Source: Rhynchosporium graminicola (taxonomy: Eukaryota > Ascomycota > Leotiomycetes > Helotiales > Ploettnerulaceae). From it: a stretch of 64,000 bases of DNA. The notes beneath the pieces were generated by a model. It worked only from the letters and a program-made list of their open reading frames with translations. It did not search any database and had not been told where the DNA came from. The position numbers were made by a program, and so were the translations under genes. Numbering within the stretch: the first letter of the stretch is position 1; each line of letters starts with the position of its first letter. The stretch lies in NCBI GenBank assembly GCA_900074885.1, contig FJUW01000046.1, forward strand, positions 330,906 to 394,905, written 5' to 3'. This document shows, in pieces, positions 47,441 to 59,168 of this stretch.

Positions 47441-48176
47441 GATGATGATCACAACCTCGAATAAAGTAGTATTCAATTCTTGACGAATCCTACTTCGCTC
47501 GGATTGCCTACGCTCGTGTCGGCCACCATGGGATAGATTATATGTTGCTCGAGCTTCTGTTACGGTGCAAGACTCGCATCCCTGACAAAGTGGATTTTTT
47601 TTTTGGAGGAGAGATTGTTGTTGTTCGTGTCCCCGCCGAGCTTTTCGGTCAATATGTGAAGGCCGGGCTATGGCTTGAAGTTATTGCTGTTGTTTGTTTT
47701 TTTGATAATGTGCTTTGCCTTGGAAATTCAATCCAGATGCTTGATTGTTTGGCTTGTTTTAGATAAATTAAAGCTTTGTAATCAGAAAAATGATATTTGG
47801 GAAGGTGAAAAAAGGGGGCTTGGATGTCCTGTTTTATATCGTGTAGTACCCTAGATAGAGGACGGGACTAATGGACTACAGCACAAGTTAGTGCTGATTA
47901 CACATTGTTGCGTGATACATGGACTTGCTAAATATCTACTTGTAGGCAGATCTCCGAAGTGAATCCAGGTACCGAAGATAACGAAGCAAAGAACACTTCT
48001 AGAAATTTCTTGATATTTCGCCACAGCAGTCAAGATACCGTAGTAGTTACTGTTCTACGAAAATTTTCCTTGTCAAATCGAATATACTGTCACTGAACAC
48101 AACCTGAGCTTTTGCATGGGCGCTGAGTACTTGTCGAAAAGCAACTGTTTCTTGTACTCTCACTGAGCTCTCTCGC
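47441..48176. other. Intergenic region
   Basis: About 0.74 kb between two pseudogenes. A T-rich stretch lies near 47,590-47,720. No gene is recognised. Confidence 0.4.
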
Positions 48177-49245
48177 TTATGTTCCGGTGCTATTCGTAAC
48201 AGCACTCCGAATGAAAACAGCCTCGACGGCAGCAAAACTATATGGTCAGCACAACTTAGTAACTTGGTAGGCTTTAGAGACGCTTACGCATTAGTAGCAG
48301 CAAGAATATCGACCACCTTCGCTTGTATCCAGAACGATAGAACAAAAGCAAAGATTGCTGTGCACACAAGCATAGGTCCGATTCGCTTTTTTTTGTATCA
48401 AGATAATACAACCCAAGAATGACGATACCAGGTATCAGAGAAGCTAGCACGGAAGTTGTTACCATTGTGATCTCCGTCATTGAGGTGTCTGGATAGTATC
48501 GTGAGCCAGTCTCTGAATCGATGGCCTCGGGTTTCTGTTATGTCAGAAGTATGCTAAGTTACCCTGTGGGGCGATATCACATCGTAAAGCGACGACCATA
48601 GGCCCAGTCGTAAATGTACATGATCCAAGCTGACGATTTCTGCATCAGACCATCCTGTTTGGAAACGAGCGTTATCTGATCGCCATCATTGATCTCATTC
48701 CACGCATCTTCCGGTTTTGGGAAGAAGTTACCACCAACAGTTGGATGAGACAACTAATTTGTAAGTAAGATTTATGAGGTTCTCTTACTCGGGCTTTGCC
48801 AGCTTGGAAACTCCGGAGACTGCAAGAGGGCAGTGCCTCCAAATTAGCAAATCTAAATACAGAAGATTGTTTGATAAACTCACGATAATTGCCAAGTTTG
48901 ATACGAATATCGTTCAAAGCTCGCATTGAGTGCTTTGTGCAGGATCACTCCCGCGAAGCTTGCGGAAGCTTCTGCTTAGAATCTGACGTTCACATGTTGT
49001 AGGTTCATCATCATCGCCTTCTGTATCTGCACTGTATGCAACTTCATATTCTTGGACAAGCTCGAAAAGCTCGAAAAAGCTCAGCTTGAAGACTCAAAAG
49101 ATCTAGCAAGGTTACTTCACGAAATGTTCGAAATACAGAAAGTTCTGGAACTCTATAAATCAAATGGGCTAAGCTTGGGGTAATCCGCTCCCTGCAGAAT
49201 AGCGGCGGCAGATTACCCTTCGTCCCGGGCAGCAGCAACAGACAT
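48177..49245 (-). pseudogene. DUF6594-like fungal integral membrane protein, pseudogene with several frameshifts
   Basis: On the minus strand from ATG 49245 the sequence keeps the order of a fungal DUF6594 protein but in changing frames. The first part is DYPKL, shifting to AHLIYRVPELSVFRTFRE and LLDLLSLQAEL. It shifts again to ELVQEYEVAYSADTEGDDD and RQILSRSFRKLRGSDPAQ, then to MRALNDIRIKLGNY, after which a GTGAGT intron-like segment starts. Next come SHPTVGGNFFPKPEDAWNE, SAWIMYIYDWAYGRRFT and EITMVTTSVLASLIPGIVILG, the first membrane segment. A shift in an A8 run (48391-48400 region) leads to RIGPMLVCTAIFAFVLSFWI. After a further intron, FAAVEAVFIRSAV ends near 48177. An early TAA lies at about codon 11. 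At least four lesions argue for decay, not sequencing error. The family's function is unknown. Confidence 0.75.
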
Positions 49246-49977
49246 TTTCTGGCGGTTTCACTAGTACTGGACGCGCCTATACAATAAATGACGACGCGGA
49301 CCCATCAACACCTCAATAAAGTATACCTTCGTACATCATGCAAGTTGGACAAGGTCAACATATTTCGCTATATATGAGAACTCGAGCCAAATCGGATAGC
49401 GATTTCACCAACCCAAGCAATTACTTGGATCAATTACAAGGCTCACCAAGCCAAGAAATGCTGCTCTTACTATGCATGGATACCTTGAAGACCAACATCA
49501 GTTCTCAGCAATCCCACCAAGCTTAGATGCACCTCCATCAAAGAGTTGACTAAGCGCAAGTAGTGGTGGATTGTAATGACACTACCAGCGAGACTGCCGG
49601 AATCTGGAGGCCATTCGCTTGTTCCAAGGGTGCATCTAGTGTCTTACCTCATACCCTCAATTCGCATGTTCTCGAGGACGATACGGATCTTTTAGTGTGC
49701 AGCTTGGCGGCGCTCTACTGAGCTGGCAAAGACGAATCATAGCAGAAGGTAGGTACTCGGTAGGTACTACACAGAGATCCGATAAGGCTGGGTATAGCGA
49801 AGCTAGCAGACTCACCCAGAGGTAGCCTAGGAATGTTTCGGACATGTCCCACACTGCTCTGCCATTTACCTCAAACTGACAGCTTTGACATCCAAGCTGC
49901 TGTAGCTACCCTAGCTATATATCCCCTTTGAAGGCAGTTGCTAATTTGTATATGTATTCAGAAAAAGCAATCTTACC
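49246..49977. other. Intergenic region upstream of the 5S gene
   Basis: About 0.73 kb without a supportable gene. Small frames near 49,338-49,526 and 49,657-49,854 show no recognised domain. Confidence 0.4.
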
Positions 49978-50096
49978 ACATACGACCATAGACTGATGAG
50001 AACTGGGCATCCCGTCCGCTCTGCCATACACAAGCACCAGATCGGCAGATTAGTAGTTGGGTGGGTGACCACCAGCGAATACCTGCTGTTGTATGT
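49978..50096 (+). rRNA. 5S rRNA: 5S ribosomal RNA
   Basis: The 119-nt sequence starts ACATACGACCATAGACTGATG, continues GGGCATCCCGTCCGCTCTGCC, and ends with the near-invariant fungal 3' half (TTAGTAGTTGGGTGGGTGAC, CACCAGCGAATACC) and TGTTGTATGT, which pairs with the 5' end. A T-run directly follows as Pol III terminator. The internal control region is intact. Filamentous ascomycetes typically have dispersed single 5S genes instead of units in the rDNA array, which fits this isolated copy. It lies just before the right transposon block. Confidence 0.95.
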
Positions 50097-50559
50097 TTTT
50101 GCTTTTTTGGTTGTCTGATTGATATATTGTCCTCGTATCGATACTTCATGGAATATCTCAGTGAAAGGTTGCCTAGGTAATATTGGGTTTCTAGCTTACT
50201 TTGCCAATTGTAACAATTCGAAGCTAAACGAGCCTGCCAAGACAGTGGAAACTGTCATGAGTTATATCAGTATGTAGTACAGCCACAGTTCCTAGCAGCA
50301 GCTTGCGTGTAACCTACCTTATCCTGAGAAGAAAATTTCGTTTTGAGAATCTGATGGAGTAGACAATTATGGTAAGGTTACGTTGATCTTCAGAGTAAGG
50401 CATAGAGTAGTTGAATAATATTAGTTGCATTGCAGTACTAATTATTATGGAGAGTTAACCAAAGATATTATCTAGGAATATCCGCACGGACTATGCACGT
50501 GACTATAGTCACCTGATCTATGCCAAGACCTATATCCTCGTAACACACCCCTTTATAGA
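50097..50559. other. Transition into the right RIP-degraded transposon block
   Basis: Composition shifts from normal to TA-rich between about 50,400 and 50,560. No gene is recognised. The minus-strand Copia 3' LTR should lie hereabouts, but its limits could not be fixed. Confidence 0.5.
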
Positions 50560-53500
50560 GATATTATAAAGTCGATAACTTCTATAGGTACGAGTAATTC
50601 AATTTCCTATAATTAGTCGATTATACTATTATATACGTACGTATAGTAACACCCCTAGAGACTAGTATCATGCCTCGATATCACGTGAACTAGATAAACT
50701 ACAAGTTCCGTAATTCCTTTAAGATAAGGTAGCCTTCTAATTAATATCTATACTTCTTATTCTAAGTGTAAAATAGTTATATTCAGTATTATTATAAAAG
50801 CCTTAAGGTCTTATAAGCTAAGTAGTTTAGTAAAACTATCTGCCGCGTTCTCTTTTGAAAGTATATACTAAGGGTCTAAATAACCTCTAGCGACCTCCTA
50901 GCGAAAGTAGTGAAATTTGATATCGATATACTTAGTACGTTAATATAATTCAGAGTTCTCTAATAGAGATAAAGCTCCCTGATTATCGCACTATATCTCT
51001 ATACTCCTAGAGTCTAGCTTATTATAGCCTAGCTCCTTTAGTACTTGGCATATCTATAATACTTCTCTAGAAAAGGCGTATATAGCTATATACTCTGCTT
51101 CTATAGAGGTAAGAGCTATAGTAGTCTATCGCTTTAAAATAGCTAAGAAAATACCTCCTATAAGAAAGAGACAGACTCTAGTATATGATACTCTATTAAT
51201 TCGGTTACTAGCCTAATCAGAGTTATAGAAACCTCTTAATTTCATCTTTTCTCTATTAGTAACGTCTCCTTCGTAAGTCGTAGCGTAGTACTTTATACCT
51301 TATAAGTATACAAGTACTCTCTTAGCGCTCGCAAGGTATTAAGGTAATAGATTTATCAGAAATTATAATAATATTAAGTAATAGTATAGTATATCCTAGC
51401 GAGTATAAGCTAAGTACTATAGACTACTGCAAAGCTATTGATATAGCTTGATTTCTTATAGAGTAGCTACTCCCTTGAATTTAACTATAGAAACCTCTGA
51501 ACTAGTAGCGAAAGGCGTATCTGCGCTCTTATAGTTAGTTATTTTAAATCGATCTAATATCTTATCGATATATATATCTTAGTAAAGAGAAATCGTCTTC
51601 TTCTCTCTATTACGTATAATTCTGACGCTAAGGAAGTATTTAGCTAGTCTAGCTAGTAGAATATCGAATATAGTAAGAATCATCTTCTTAAGCTCTTTAA
51701 GAGCTATTCTAGCCTTTAAGATAACTAGAAAATCGTCGATATAAGTAATAATAATTATTCTAGTTTCTTAGTTAATATATACGCAATTATTAGTTTATAA
51801 AGGTATAAAGTCGATAATACCGAACTTCTTGCGTAGTATCTCTTGCTAGAGACGTAGAGACTACTTCAGACCGTATAAAGCCTTTAGCAAGAGCATATAT
51901 TCCTCGTCTATAAGTCTACGCCTAAATTATCTATAAAATAGTAGCAATTTAACGTATATCTAGGTATCGGCTTCACTATATAAGAATACTATTACTATAT
52001 CAAACTGTTCGACTTCTAAGTCGTACTCCGCTATAGCTACTAAGCCTATCTTCTAAGTAGAAGATTTACAGACTCTAGTATACGTCTAATCGTAATTATG
52101 ACTAAATCATTACGTATAACTTTAGACTATAAATCTGACCTTATATTTATCGATTTTACTATCTATATCTCTCTTAGTCTTGAAAACTAGACGAGAACTT
52201 AGTACTCTGCACACTTGTAGCATATTAGAGCGACTCATAGTCTTCTAAGTCGACTTCTCTTCAAGAGATCAATACTCCTTAATTATAGCCTTCTTCTATT
52301 CTGGCTAATTAGCTCTCTTTATAGCCTGATCTAAAGTAGTTAGATCATCTAAGAATAGAGACTCTTCTTAAGCTATATAAAAGGCGAGTCGATACTAACT
52401 AGTACTCTCTATCTCTTCTTCTAATAGAGAGATAGTATAGGAGTAGCTATTAATTAGTTCCGGTATTATCTTAGGCGACAGATTATTATAGCTAGATCGT
52501 GTAGCCCTAGGGACGTACTCCGGTATATAGTTCTTAGATCTAGGAGGCTTACTACGCTTCTTTTATATAGTAACTTACTCTGAGATATCGACTTCTAGTG
52601 CTAGAACTTCGTCTGTAACTATAGACTCGGTATCTTCTATACTATCGATTTCGACTTCGGAATCCTTATCTTAGCTTATAATACCTATATCAGGAGTAGT
52701 ACTAGTAACTTCGGCGTTCTGATTTTAGCTCAAATTATCGATAGAATCACCCCTAGTTTGAGGTACTATTATAGCGTCTTCTTCGTGAGGTTCTATAACT
52801 AAACTATCTTTATTAAACTATAGATAAGAGGTATAAACTACCTTTCTATTAACTAGGTATCTATAGATATTATGACTTTCAAATCCTATCAGAATACCTT
52901 TTTCAGCTCTAGGAGCTACCTTATAGCTCTAGACTCTCTTCTCCTTATTAATTAGTATAAAGATAAGATATCTCAATATACGGAGATACTTAATAGAGGG
53001 AGTATAGTTTACCTCTAGCTTAATATTATCCTAGAAGTACTTAAAAAGAGTCTTCCCTTCTACTCTAGAAGTAGAGGTAAGGTTAGCGATATATATATAA
53101 GCGAGTAGAATCTCCGGCCATATATAGTTAGGTATATTCTGATCTACTATAACTATACGTACCTTCTCGATAATCGTACGTATAGAGCGTTTAGCTCTTC
53201 TATCTTACTCTAGAGTATACGGAGTAGACTCCTTCAGTAGTATTCCAAGGTAATCAGTAAGCTCCTTTATCTGAGAGGGAGAGTACTCCTTGCCCTTATT
53301 ATATCTCTATACCTTAATTTTATAGTAATACTATACAAGGTCTACTCCTCGGCGGCCCTTCGCAAGCTTCGGGGCCCAGGGACCTTGCTTCGCGCAGTCT
53401 ATGAAGAAAGCACGTCTGTAAAGAAAGTACTTAGGGGCCCTTATAAATAGCTGCCTTACGCAAGCTTCGGGGCTGTTTTGATTCGGGCGTGAGTAAGATT

Positions 53501-54967
53501 TTAGTGTTCCTTCTTTTCCGCTGTGCACCTGCCAAGGCCTAGCTATAGCTAATCATAGCATTTCACGTGACCAGTTTTTTTTAACTAGTGATCCACAAAT
53601 AGCTCAATATTATATAGATTTCAGCTAACTTAATTAGCTTTTAATTAGCTAGGTATACATCCGACTTCTTAGCGTAAGTAAAGGCCCACTTTCCAGTCGA
53701 ATAAGCGCATAAGAAGATAGAGGCGTAAGAGTAACTATTAAGACCCTTAAGTTTAAGGTATACTATATCTATATGGATTTCATCTATCGATCTAGTAGGT
53801 CGGGTATATGCCGATACCTTATTAACTTTCCGAATAGGTCGGCCTTTCTTATATAGTACGTAAAGGCGAGTTCTACTAGTCTTAAGCTCTATAAACTTCA
53901 TATTAGTAACTATGGATTAAGTGCGTTATACTACGTTAAAGCTAGCGTAATATATATATTTATACTAAAGCTCTATATTAACTATAGCTTACTCTACTAC
54001 TGCAGGTAAGCTCAAACCCGGAAGGCTAGCGTACCCTACGCCGGAAGTCTCCTTAATAATAAATAGATCTTCGTCAATTATATAGATCTTCTTCTCCTTA
54101 GATATATAGAGAATAGAACTACGTAAATAACCTTCTAATTTATTCAATTTAGAACCTGAATATAAGCAGACTAGAGACTACGGGATATATAGTATATTAT
54201 AGCACTCTAATATACGTACTATACTATTAGTCTTTATCGCCTTAATCGTATAACTTCTAATACTAGTAGGGCGTAATAGCTTATTAATAGTGAGTATATA
54301 GGGTAAGTTGTCTTTTAGCGTATATAAGGTAAACTTAGAAAGGTCGTTAGATATATGCTCTATAGCGCTAGTATCGAAAAGCTATCGTGACTTATTATAG
54401 TAAGAGAATATAGCTATAGAAGCCGTAATAGTAGGGAAATACAGTAAAAGGGCTGCGCTGAAGATACTACTATCGTCGGAATCGTTATTCTTCTCCTTCT
54501 TCTTTCTATTACTAGTCTTCTTCTTATTAGTCTTATTAGTCTTACTCTCTCCCTCCTTCTTCTTTAACTATTTAGTATACGGGATCTACTTCTTTCTAGA
54601 CTTCTCCTTAAACTCCTTCTTCTTCTGCTTATTAATAATAAAATAGTTCTCTAGAGAGTACTTTAGTGATAGCTATTTGCAGTACTTATAAGGAGGTCTA
54701 GTTTGATCTTTACTAGCCGGCTTCGCACCTCCGCTACCTCCTTTCTTAGTATTAGGAGCAGACTTATTACTATATAAGGCTTATCCTGCTATCTTTCTAA
54801 TAGAGTCACTCGCTCTTACCTCGTTAGTAATATCTTCGATCAAACTGACTAAAGTCACTCTTAATTTAGCCTTCTCGGTTATATCTAGGTTATTACTAGA
54901 AGAAACTCTTAAGAGAGAACGTTATCTTTCAGCCTATATAAGCTACTTCTCTGAAACTGCAGTAATA
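50560..54967 (-). mobile_element. Ty1/Copia retrotransposon, minus strand, RIP-degraded and 5'-truncated
   Basis: Reading the minus strand from 54967 downward, the Copia order gag, protease/integrase, reverse transcriptase, RNase H is seen, with many stops. A Gag zinc knuckle (PPYKYCKxLSLKYSLENYF, Cys partly changed to Tyr) lies near 54,690. Integrase has TRPTRSIDEIHIDIVYLKLK at about 53,800 and KGKEYSPSQIKELTDYLG with SIRTIIEKVR near 53,170-53,300. Reverse transcriptase has the YIDDFLVI box (Asp-Asp, 51732-51743). RNase H has LTSIEAEYIAIYAFSRE and RTKYIDIKFHYFR at about 50,910-51,130. Its 5' part stops where the Gypsy LTR begins at 54968, so that element inserted into or replaced it. An apparently RIP-free insert sits inside the integrase. 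LTR borders are unresolved, so the lower limit is approximate. Confidence 0.82.
53331..53605. mobile_element. GC-richer insertion of about 0.27 kb inside the Copia integrase, type unknown
   Basis: The Copia integrase frame is interrupted between the KLAEIYIIL-like and YYYKIKV-like segments by sequence of quite different composition, rich in GC and with normal CpA/TpG, in contrast to its RIP-degraded host. It contains CGCAAGCTTCGGGGC twice, about 100 bp apart, and a TTTTTTTT run near its right end. Flanks AATACTAT (left) and AATATTAT (right) could be an 8-bp target-site duplication that differs by one C/T change. No coding frame, tRNA-like box or clear LTR ends are seen; a SINE, MITE or solo LTR are all possible. 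Borders are approximate. Confidence 0.55.
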
Positions 54968-55233
54968 TGACGACAGCTCACCTGAATATCATATAAGAAG
55001 AAGGATAGATACCAGGGCCCAAGTTCATAAGTATCCCGGCAGAACTAGTATCCGACTCGGTATAGTATCAGACTAGTACTAGTATATATATATAAGGTGC
55101 CTTATACTCTATCTCTCTTCTTCTTCTTTTCTTATCTTTTTATTTCCTTTATAGTAGCTTATATAAGATCGCTCTTAGCTTTCCTACTTATTTATTCTTA
55201 CTTATATACTACCTTAAGTCTTATATCGTTATA
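54968..55233 (+). repeat. 266-bp 5' LTR of the right-hand Gypsy family B copy
   Basis: Begins TGACGACAGCTCACC and ends ATCGTTATA before the primer-binding-like segment. Same length as the LTR at 1324-1589 and nearly identical except for transitions. Its last roughly 150 bp resemble the last part of the 202-bp LTRs of the nested element. Confidence 0.82.
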
Positions 55234-56217
55234 TTAAATAAAAAGATTAAGATAGCCGGAGATAGCTTACTATAATATCTCACTACTAAGTTAGTTATTC
55301 GATAACTACTCGCATATAGCCGAGATACTAGAGATCTCTCGGATAGCTATAAATCAGGGTTTAATTTAGCTTATCGCAAATAGTATAATAAAAGAGGTCT
55401 TCGCTAACGCTCCTTTAATAACCCTCTTAGTATAAAGGAATTATAGATAGACTTTAAAGAAAGTATAATAAATACCCCGGAACTTTAACCTTTACATATC
55501 GCTACTGAAATAGCCCTAATATACTCCTTTTTAAGCTATTATAATAGCTTCTAACTAATAAACTAGAGACCCCTCTAGTTCTAGGGGAACCCGATATAAC
55601 TCCTTCCGCTCTACCTCCGAACCTAATCTGTTATACCTTTCCTTACTCTAAATATCTCTTATACTAGAGAATATTAATACCTTATTAAGGAAGTACTAAT
55701 TAAGAGGGAAAGGAAAACAAAAGCGAAACTCCCTAGGAGTATAATCGCTAAGTACTCTTACTACTATAGATAATTCGAACCTGATCTATTCCCTCTTATA
55801 ATAATTAGTAGACTAGGAGGAAAAGAATAACTCTCTAGAAGATACTATAGATAGACTAATCTCTATATAAGATAGGTTCTTTATAAGGGTCCCTCGCTTA
55901 TCTTCGACTCTCTTACTAGAACTAATACTATAATCTCCGCGTATTCTAGAGTTTAATAAGCTAATAAACTCTATTCTGATACGTAGTACTAAAAGAGAGG
56001 ATATTATTCTTAATAAACTATCTCTCTCTCCTAGCGCCGAATCAGTAGAGTCACGCCTTAGGAAGTCTTATCTTACTAAGAAGATCTTGCCCTTAGATAA
56101 TAGATCAGACTCTACTTTCCTCTAATAGAGAGTATCGATATGAGACTAGCTAGCTATAAACGCTAACTACTACCTTACGGACTTCTTCTAGCGCGTTCTC
56201 GTATAGGGACTAGTTAC

Positions 56218-56419
56218 TGTGACAGCGCATGATATACGTGGCAGATACGGGCCAGTATCGGTGCCTTAGGCATACCCTCCTTATATATATAGAAGGTGCA
56301 GACTCCTTCAGAGCTCTATATCTTTCTATTTCCTTTATACTAGACTATATAAGATCGCTCTTAGCCTCCCTACTTGTTTATTCTTACTTATATACTACCT
56401 TAAGTCTTATATTATTATA
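56218..56419 (+). repeat. 5' LTR of the nested element
   Basis: 202 bp, beginning TGTGACAGCGCATG. It differs from the 3' LTR almost only by G/A and C/T changes (for example TGTGACAGCG here against TATAATAGCG there). Confidence 0.9.
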
Positions 56420-57785
56420 TTAAATAGAAAGATTAAGACCGCTAGAGATAGTATTAAATAATATCTCACTTAGAAAACTCGATTCGCACGTATAACTACT
56501 AAGGAGCTTTTCGCTAAGTTATCTCTACTTACTTTAGATTTTCGGAATTATACGGAAATAGTTAGTACTATTAATTACGAATTCGATAGTTAGGTTTTCA
56601 AAAGAGCTAAGATTCTAGAGATCTCTTAGATAGCTAGGAATTTAAATATAATTTAGCCTTAGAAGTACTAGTATTATTACGAAGTTACTCTCGGATACTT
56701 CGAAACTCGTTCCTTTATACGTACGAAGTAAAACAGTAGACGAATTTTAAGTAGAAACTTCCTTATAAGCTCTAATATTTATTATCCCCTTACCCGACTT
56801 TAATCTTCCGAAAGTAGCTCTAATAGCGAAAAACCTTACTTTTAGGCTAGGACGAAATAGCTTATTACCCTAGCGGAAATTATCGGAATTCGACTTATAA
56901 TCCTTATACCCTAATATAATTTATTCCCCTTAGTAGAATCGACCTCTTTCTATTAGAACTTTTAATTTAATACTTTCTATATCTACTTAACGAAGATATC
57001 TAACTCTCCTTAATCTTTCGGCTTCTTCAGAATTCGATTTCGACTTTCGCTTCTTCTATAACTTTTAAGTATTCTATTACTTTCGTTTAGTATCGCTTAC
57101 CTAATACTATACCTCCTAAGAAGGCTTAGCCAGCTCCTACGGCTTCACCGGAATACTCTCGCAGCCCCTCTGATTCTATACTTACTATAGAATTACTTCA
57201 ATCGATTGAAGACTATTAATTACAGATAGAATCGATTACTCAGGAGCTTTCTATTAGTATTAGTCGCATCGAACAGATATTTGCCGAGTTTTTACGTACT
57301 TAGGTATAATCGATAAACTCTAGACCTTCAGTAAACCTTAGACTTTTAGTAAACTCAATATTATAATTACTAATAGAACTTACCCTTAAACGCTCTTTAA
57401 TTAATAATTTATAGACCTCCGGTAAGTCGTAACTAACTAAAAGTATCGATAATCTTAATATAGGGATTAACCCGTCTTTCAGCTAATAGCGTGCTTCTAT
57501 TCAGAACCGACTAGAAGTTAATTCAGACTAATACCTAATTACGCGTACTCGTAAAGCGCTAGTCTAGAGCTCTACTTCTAGCCTTATAAGAGGTTACTTA
57601 GAACTATAGTATCTCTCGGAAATTACGCCTTTCTCCTCTGCTAAAGGAGTGATTTACGTCTTACGCTTTAGATTAATAATTACTTGGATTTTATTTAGAA
57701 TTCGACTTGATTTGACTATCTTTTCTTTCGTTTTTTATTTACCTTTAAAGGCTCGAGGGCGAGCTTTTATCTTAGAAGGGGGTAA

Positions 57786-57987
57786 TATAATAGCGTATAG
57801 TATACGTAGCAGATACGGGCCAGTATCGGTGCCTTAGGCATACCCTCCTTATATATATAGAAGGTGCAGACTCCTTCAGAGCTCTGTATCTTTCTGTTTC
57901 CTTCGTACTAGACTATATAAGATCGCTCTTAGCCTCCCTACTTATTTATTCTTACTTGTATACCGCCTTAAGTCTTGTGTCGTTATA
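57786..57987 (+). repeat. 3' LTR of the nested element
   Basis: 202 bp, beginning TATAATAGCGTATAG, directly after a purine tract and ending GTGTCGTTATA before the GTTAC duplication. Confidence 0.9.
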
Positions 57988-59168
57988 GTTACTAGATTAG
58001 CTAAGGAATATCTTACGCTTTAGTACCTCGCTAATAAGTTTAGGATTAGCGATAAAATAATCTTCTTATTAGAGGAGAACTTTCTTATTAAGTTAGAAGA
58101 AGATAACTATTATAACGCTTTCTACTACTTAGAAATATAATAACCTAGCTATATACGCGAGACTTTTACTGAGTTTTATAGTTAATTTTAAAGCGCTATT
58201 ATCTAAAGTAAGGTTAAAAAGAAAGAGTAGTTCTTCTATATATAAGATAAGATTATACTATCTTTACGCGCTTTAACTCTTATTATTAAACTAATATAGA
58301 ATAAGGATTACGCTTCTATAGTTAGGTCCTTACTTTCTTTTAATACTAAGTATTATTATAACTTAGAAAGTACTTATCTCGAGAAAGCTACTGCCTTAGT
58401 ATAGTACTATAAGCCTACTGTTACTACTACGACTATTACTAGTTCTACTTCTTACTAGTCCTTAAGCTTAGCCCCTCGATAAACTACTCCTATACTATAT
58501 ATATATACTTCTACCTTAGTATAAGCTAGTACTCCCTCCGCGCTAAAACGCTTTACTACCTCGACCGGAGAACCCCTTAGGTATTATAGCTATAGATAGC
58601 TCGGTTATATTAAGCTAAACTACTTTAACTTGCCTAAGGTTTAATTAATTAACGAATTTCCGGAAGAAGAGAGAGTAACTAAGGAAGTAGTAGAGAACGT
58701 ACCCTCTGAATCTGGACTAATACTAGAGGGAAATAATAAGGCTTAAGTAAAAACTTCTTCTTAGGTCTATATAGGTATAATCTCTCTAATCTTAACTTTA
58801 ACTCCTTAATAGGAAGTAAGTAATTCATATACCTGACTATAGTTAGTATAAATAGGCTAAGAGTCTCTATAGATAGCTTAATCGATACTAAAGCGAATAG
58901 CTATCTGTTTATTAATCATACTCTTACCGGACGACTATTAGGGGCTCTCGGTATCAAAATCGAACTACTATCTTATTCTATTCTAATATATAAGTTCTAA
59001 TAGTCCGTTAGAACTTATATTACTTATTTTATATATTTATACCTTTCTATTAATAGTAGGCGTATTTATAACTACCCTTTTATTCTCCTCGATTTAGGAT
59101 AATAAGATATAATTATTAGTATTAAATAAATATCACGATTCTAAGTTAAGCTAGATACGCTCTACTAT

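Larger units (their letters stand above)
56218..57987 (+). mobile_element. Complete nested 1.77-kb non-autonomous LTR retrotransposon with TSD GTTAC
   Basis: Two 202-bp direct repeats (56218-56419 and 57786-57987) bracket a 1,366-bp internal region. Flanking copies of GTTAC (56213-56217 and 57988-57992) form a target-site duplication. The empty site is visible in the minus-strand copy of the host element near position 350, where GTTAC occurs once. A primer-binding-like TTAAATAGAAAGATTAAG follows the first LTR and a purine tract (AGAAGGGGGTAA) precedes the second. The internal region is too short for pol and has only broken frames. LTR and primer site resemble host Gypsy family B, so it is probably a short, non-autonomous relative. 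Confidence 0.9.
54968..59168 (+). mobile_element. Ty3/Gypsy-type LTR retrotransposon (family B), plus strand, interrupted and 3'-truncated
   Basis: A 266-bp LTR (54968-55233) is followed by a primer-binding-like TTAAATAAAAAGATTAAG and a gag region broken by the nested element at 56218-57987. Gag resumes at 57993 and carries a zinc knuckle (RYYSYRxLGYIKLNY, with Cys and His changed to Tyr) near 58,580. A retropepsin-like segment follows (SLIDTKANSYLFINHTL near 58,880; then LDLGxxDIII near 59,090). Sequence then meets another element's LTR at 59169, so RT and integrase are missing here. The stretch up to about 58,350 is the reverse complement of positions 1-1589. RIP damage is heavy throughout. 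Confidence 0.8.

Noticed and set aside
57649..57837. Possible coding gene in the nested element
   Set aside because: It runs across the purine tract into the 3' LTR, so it is a chance frame in a degraded retroelement.
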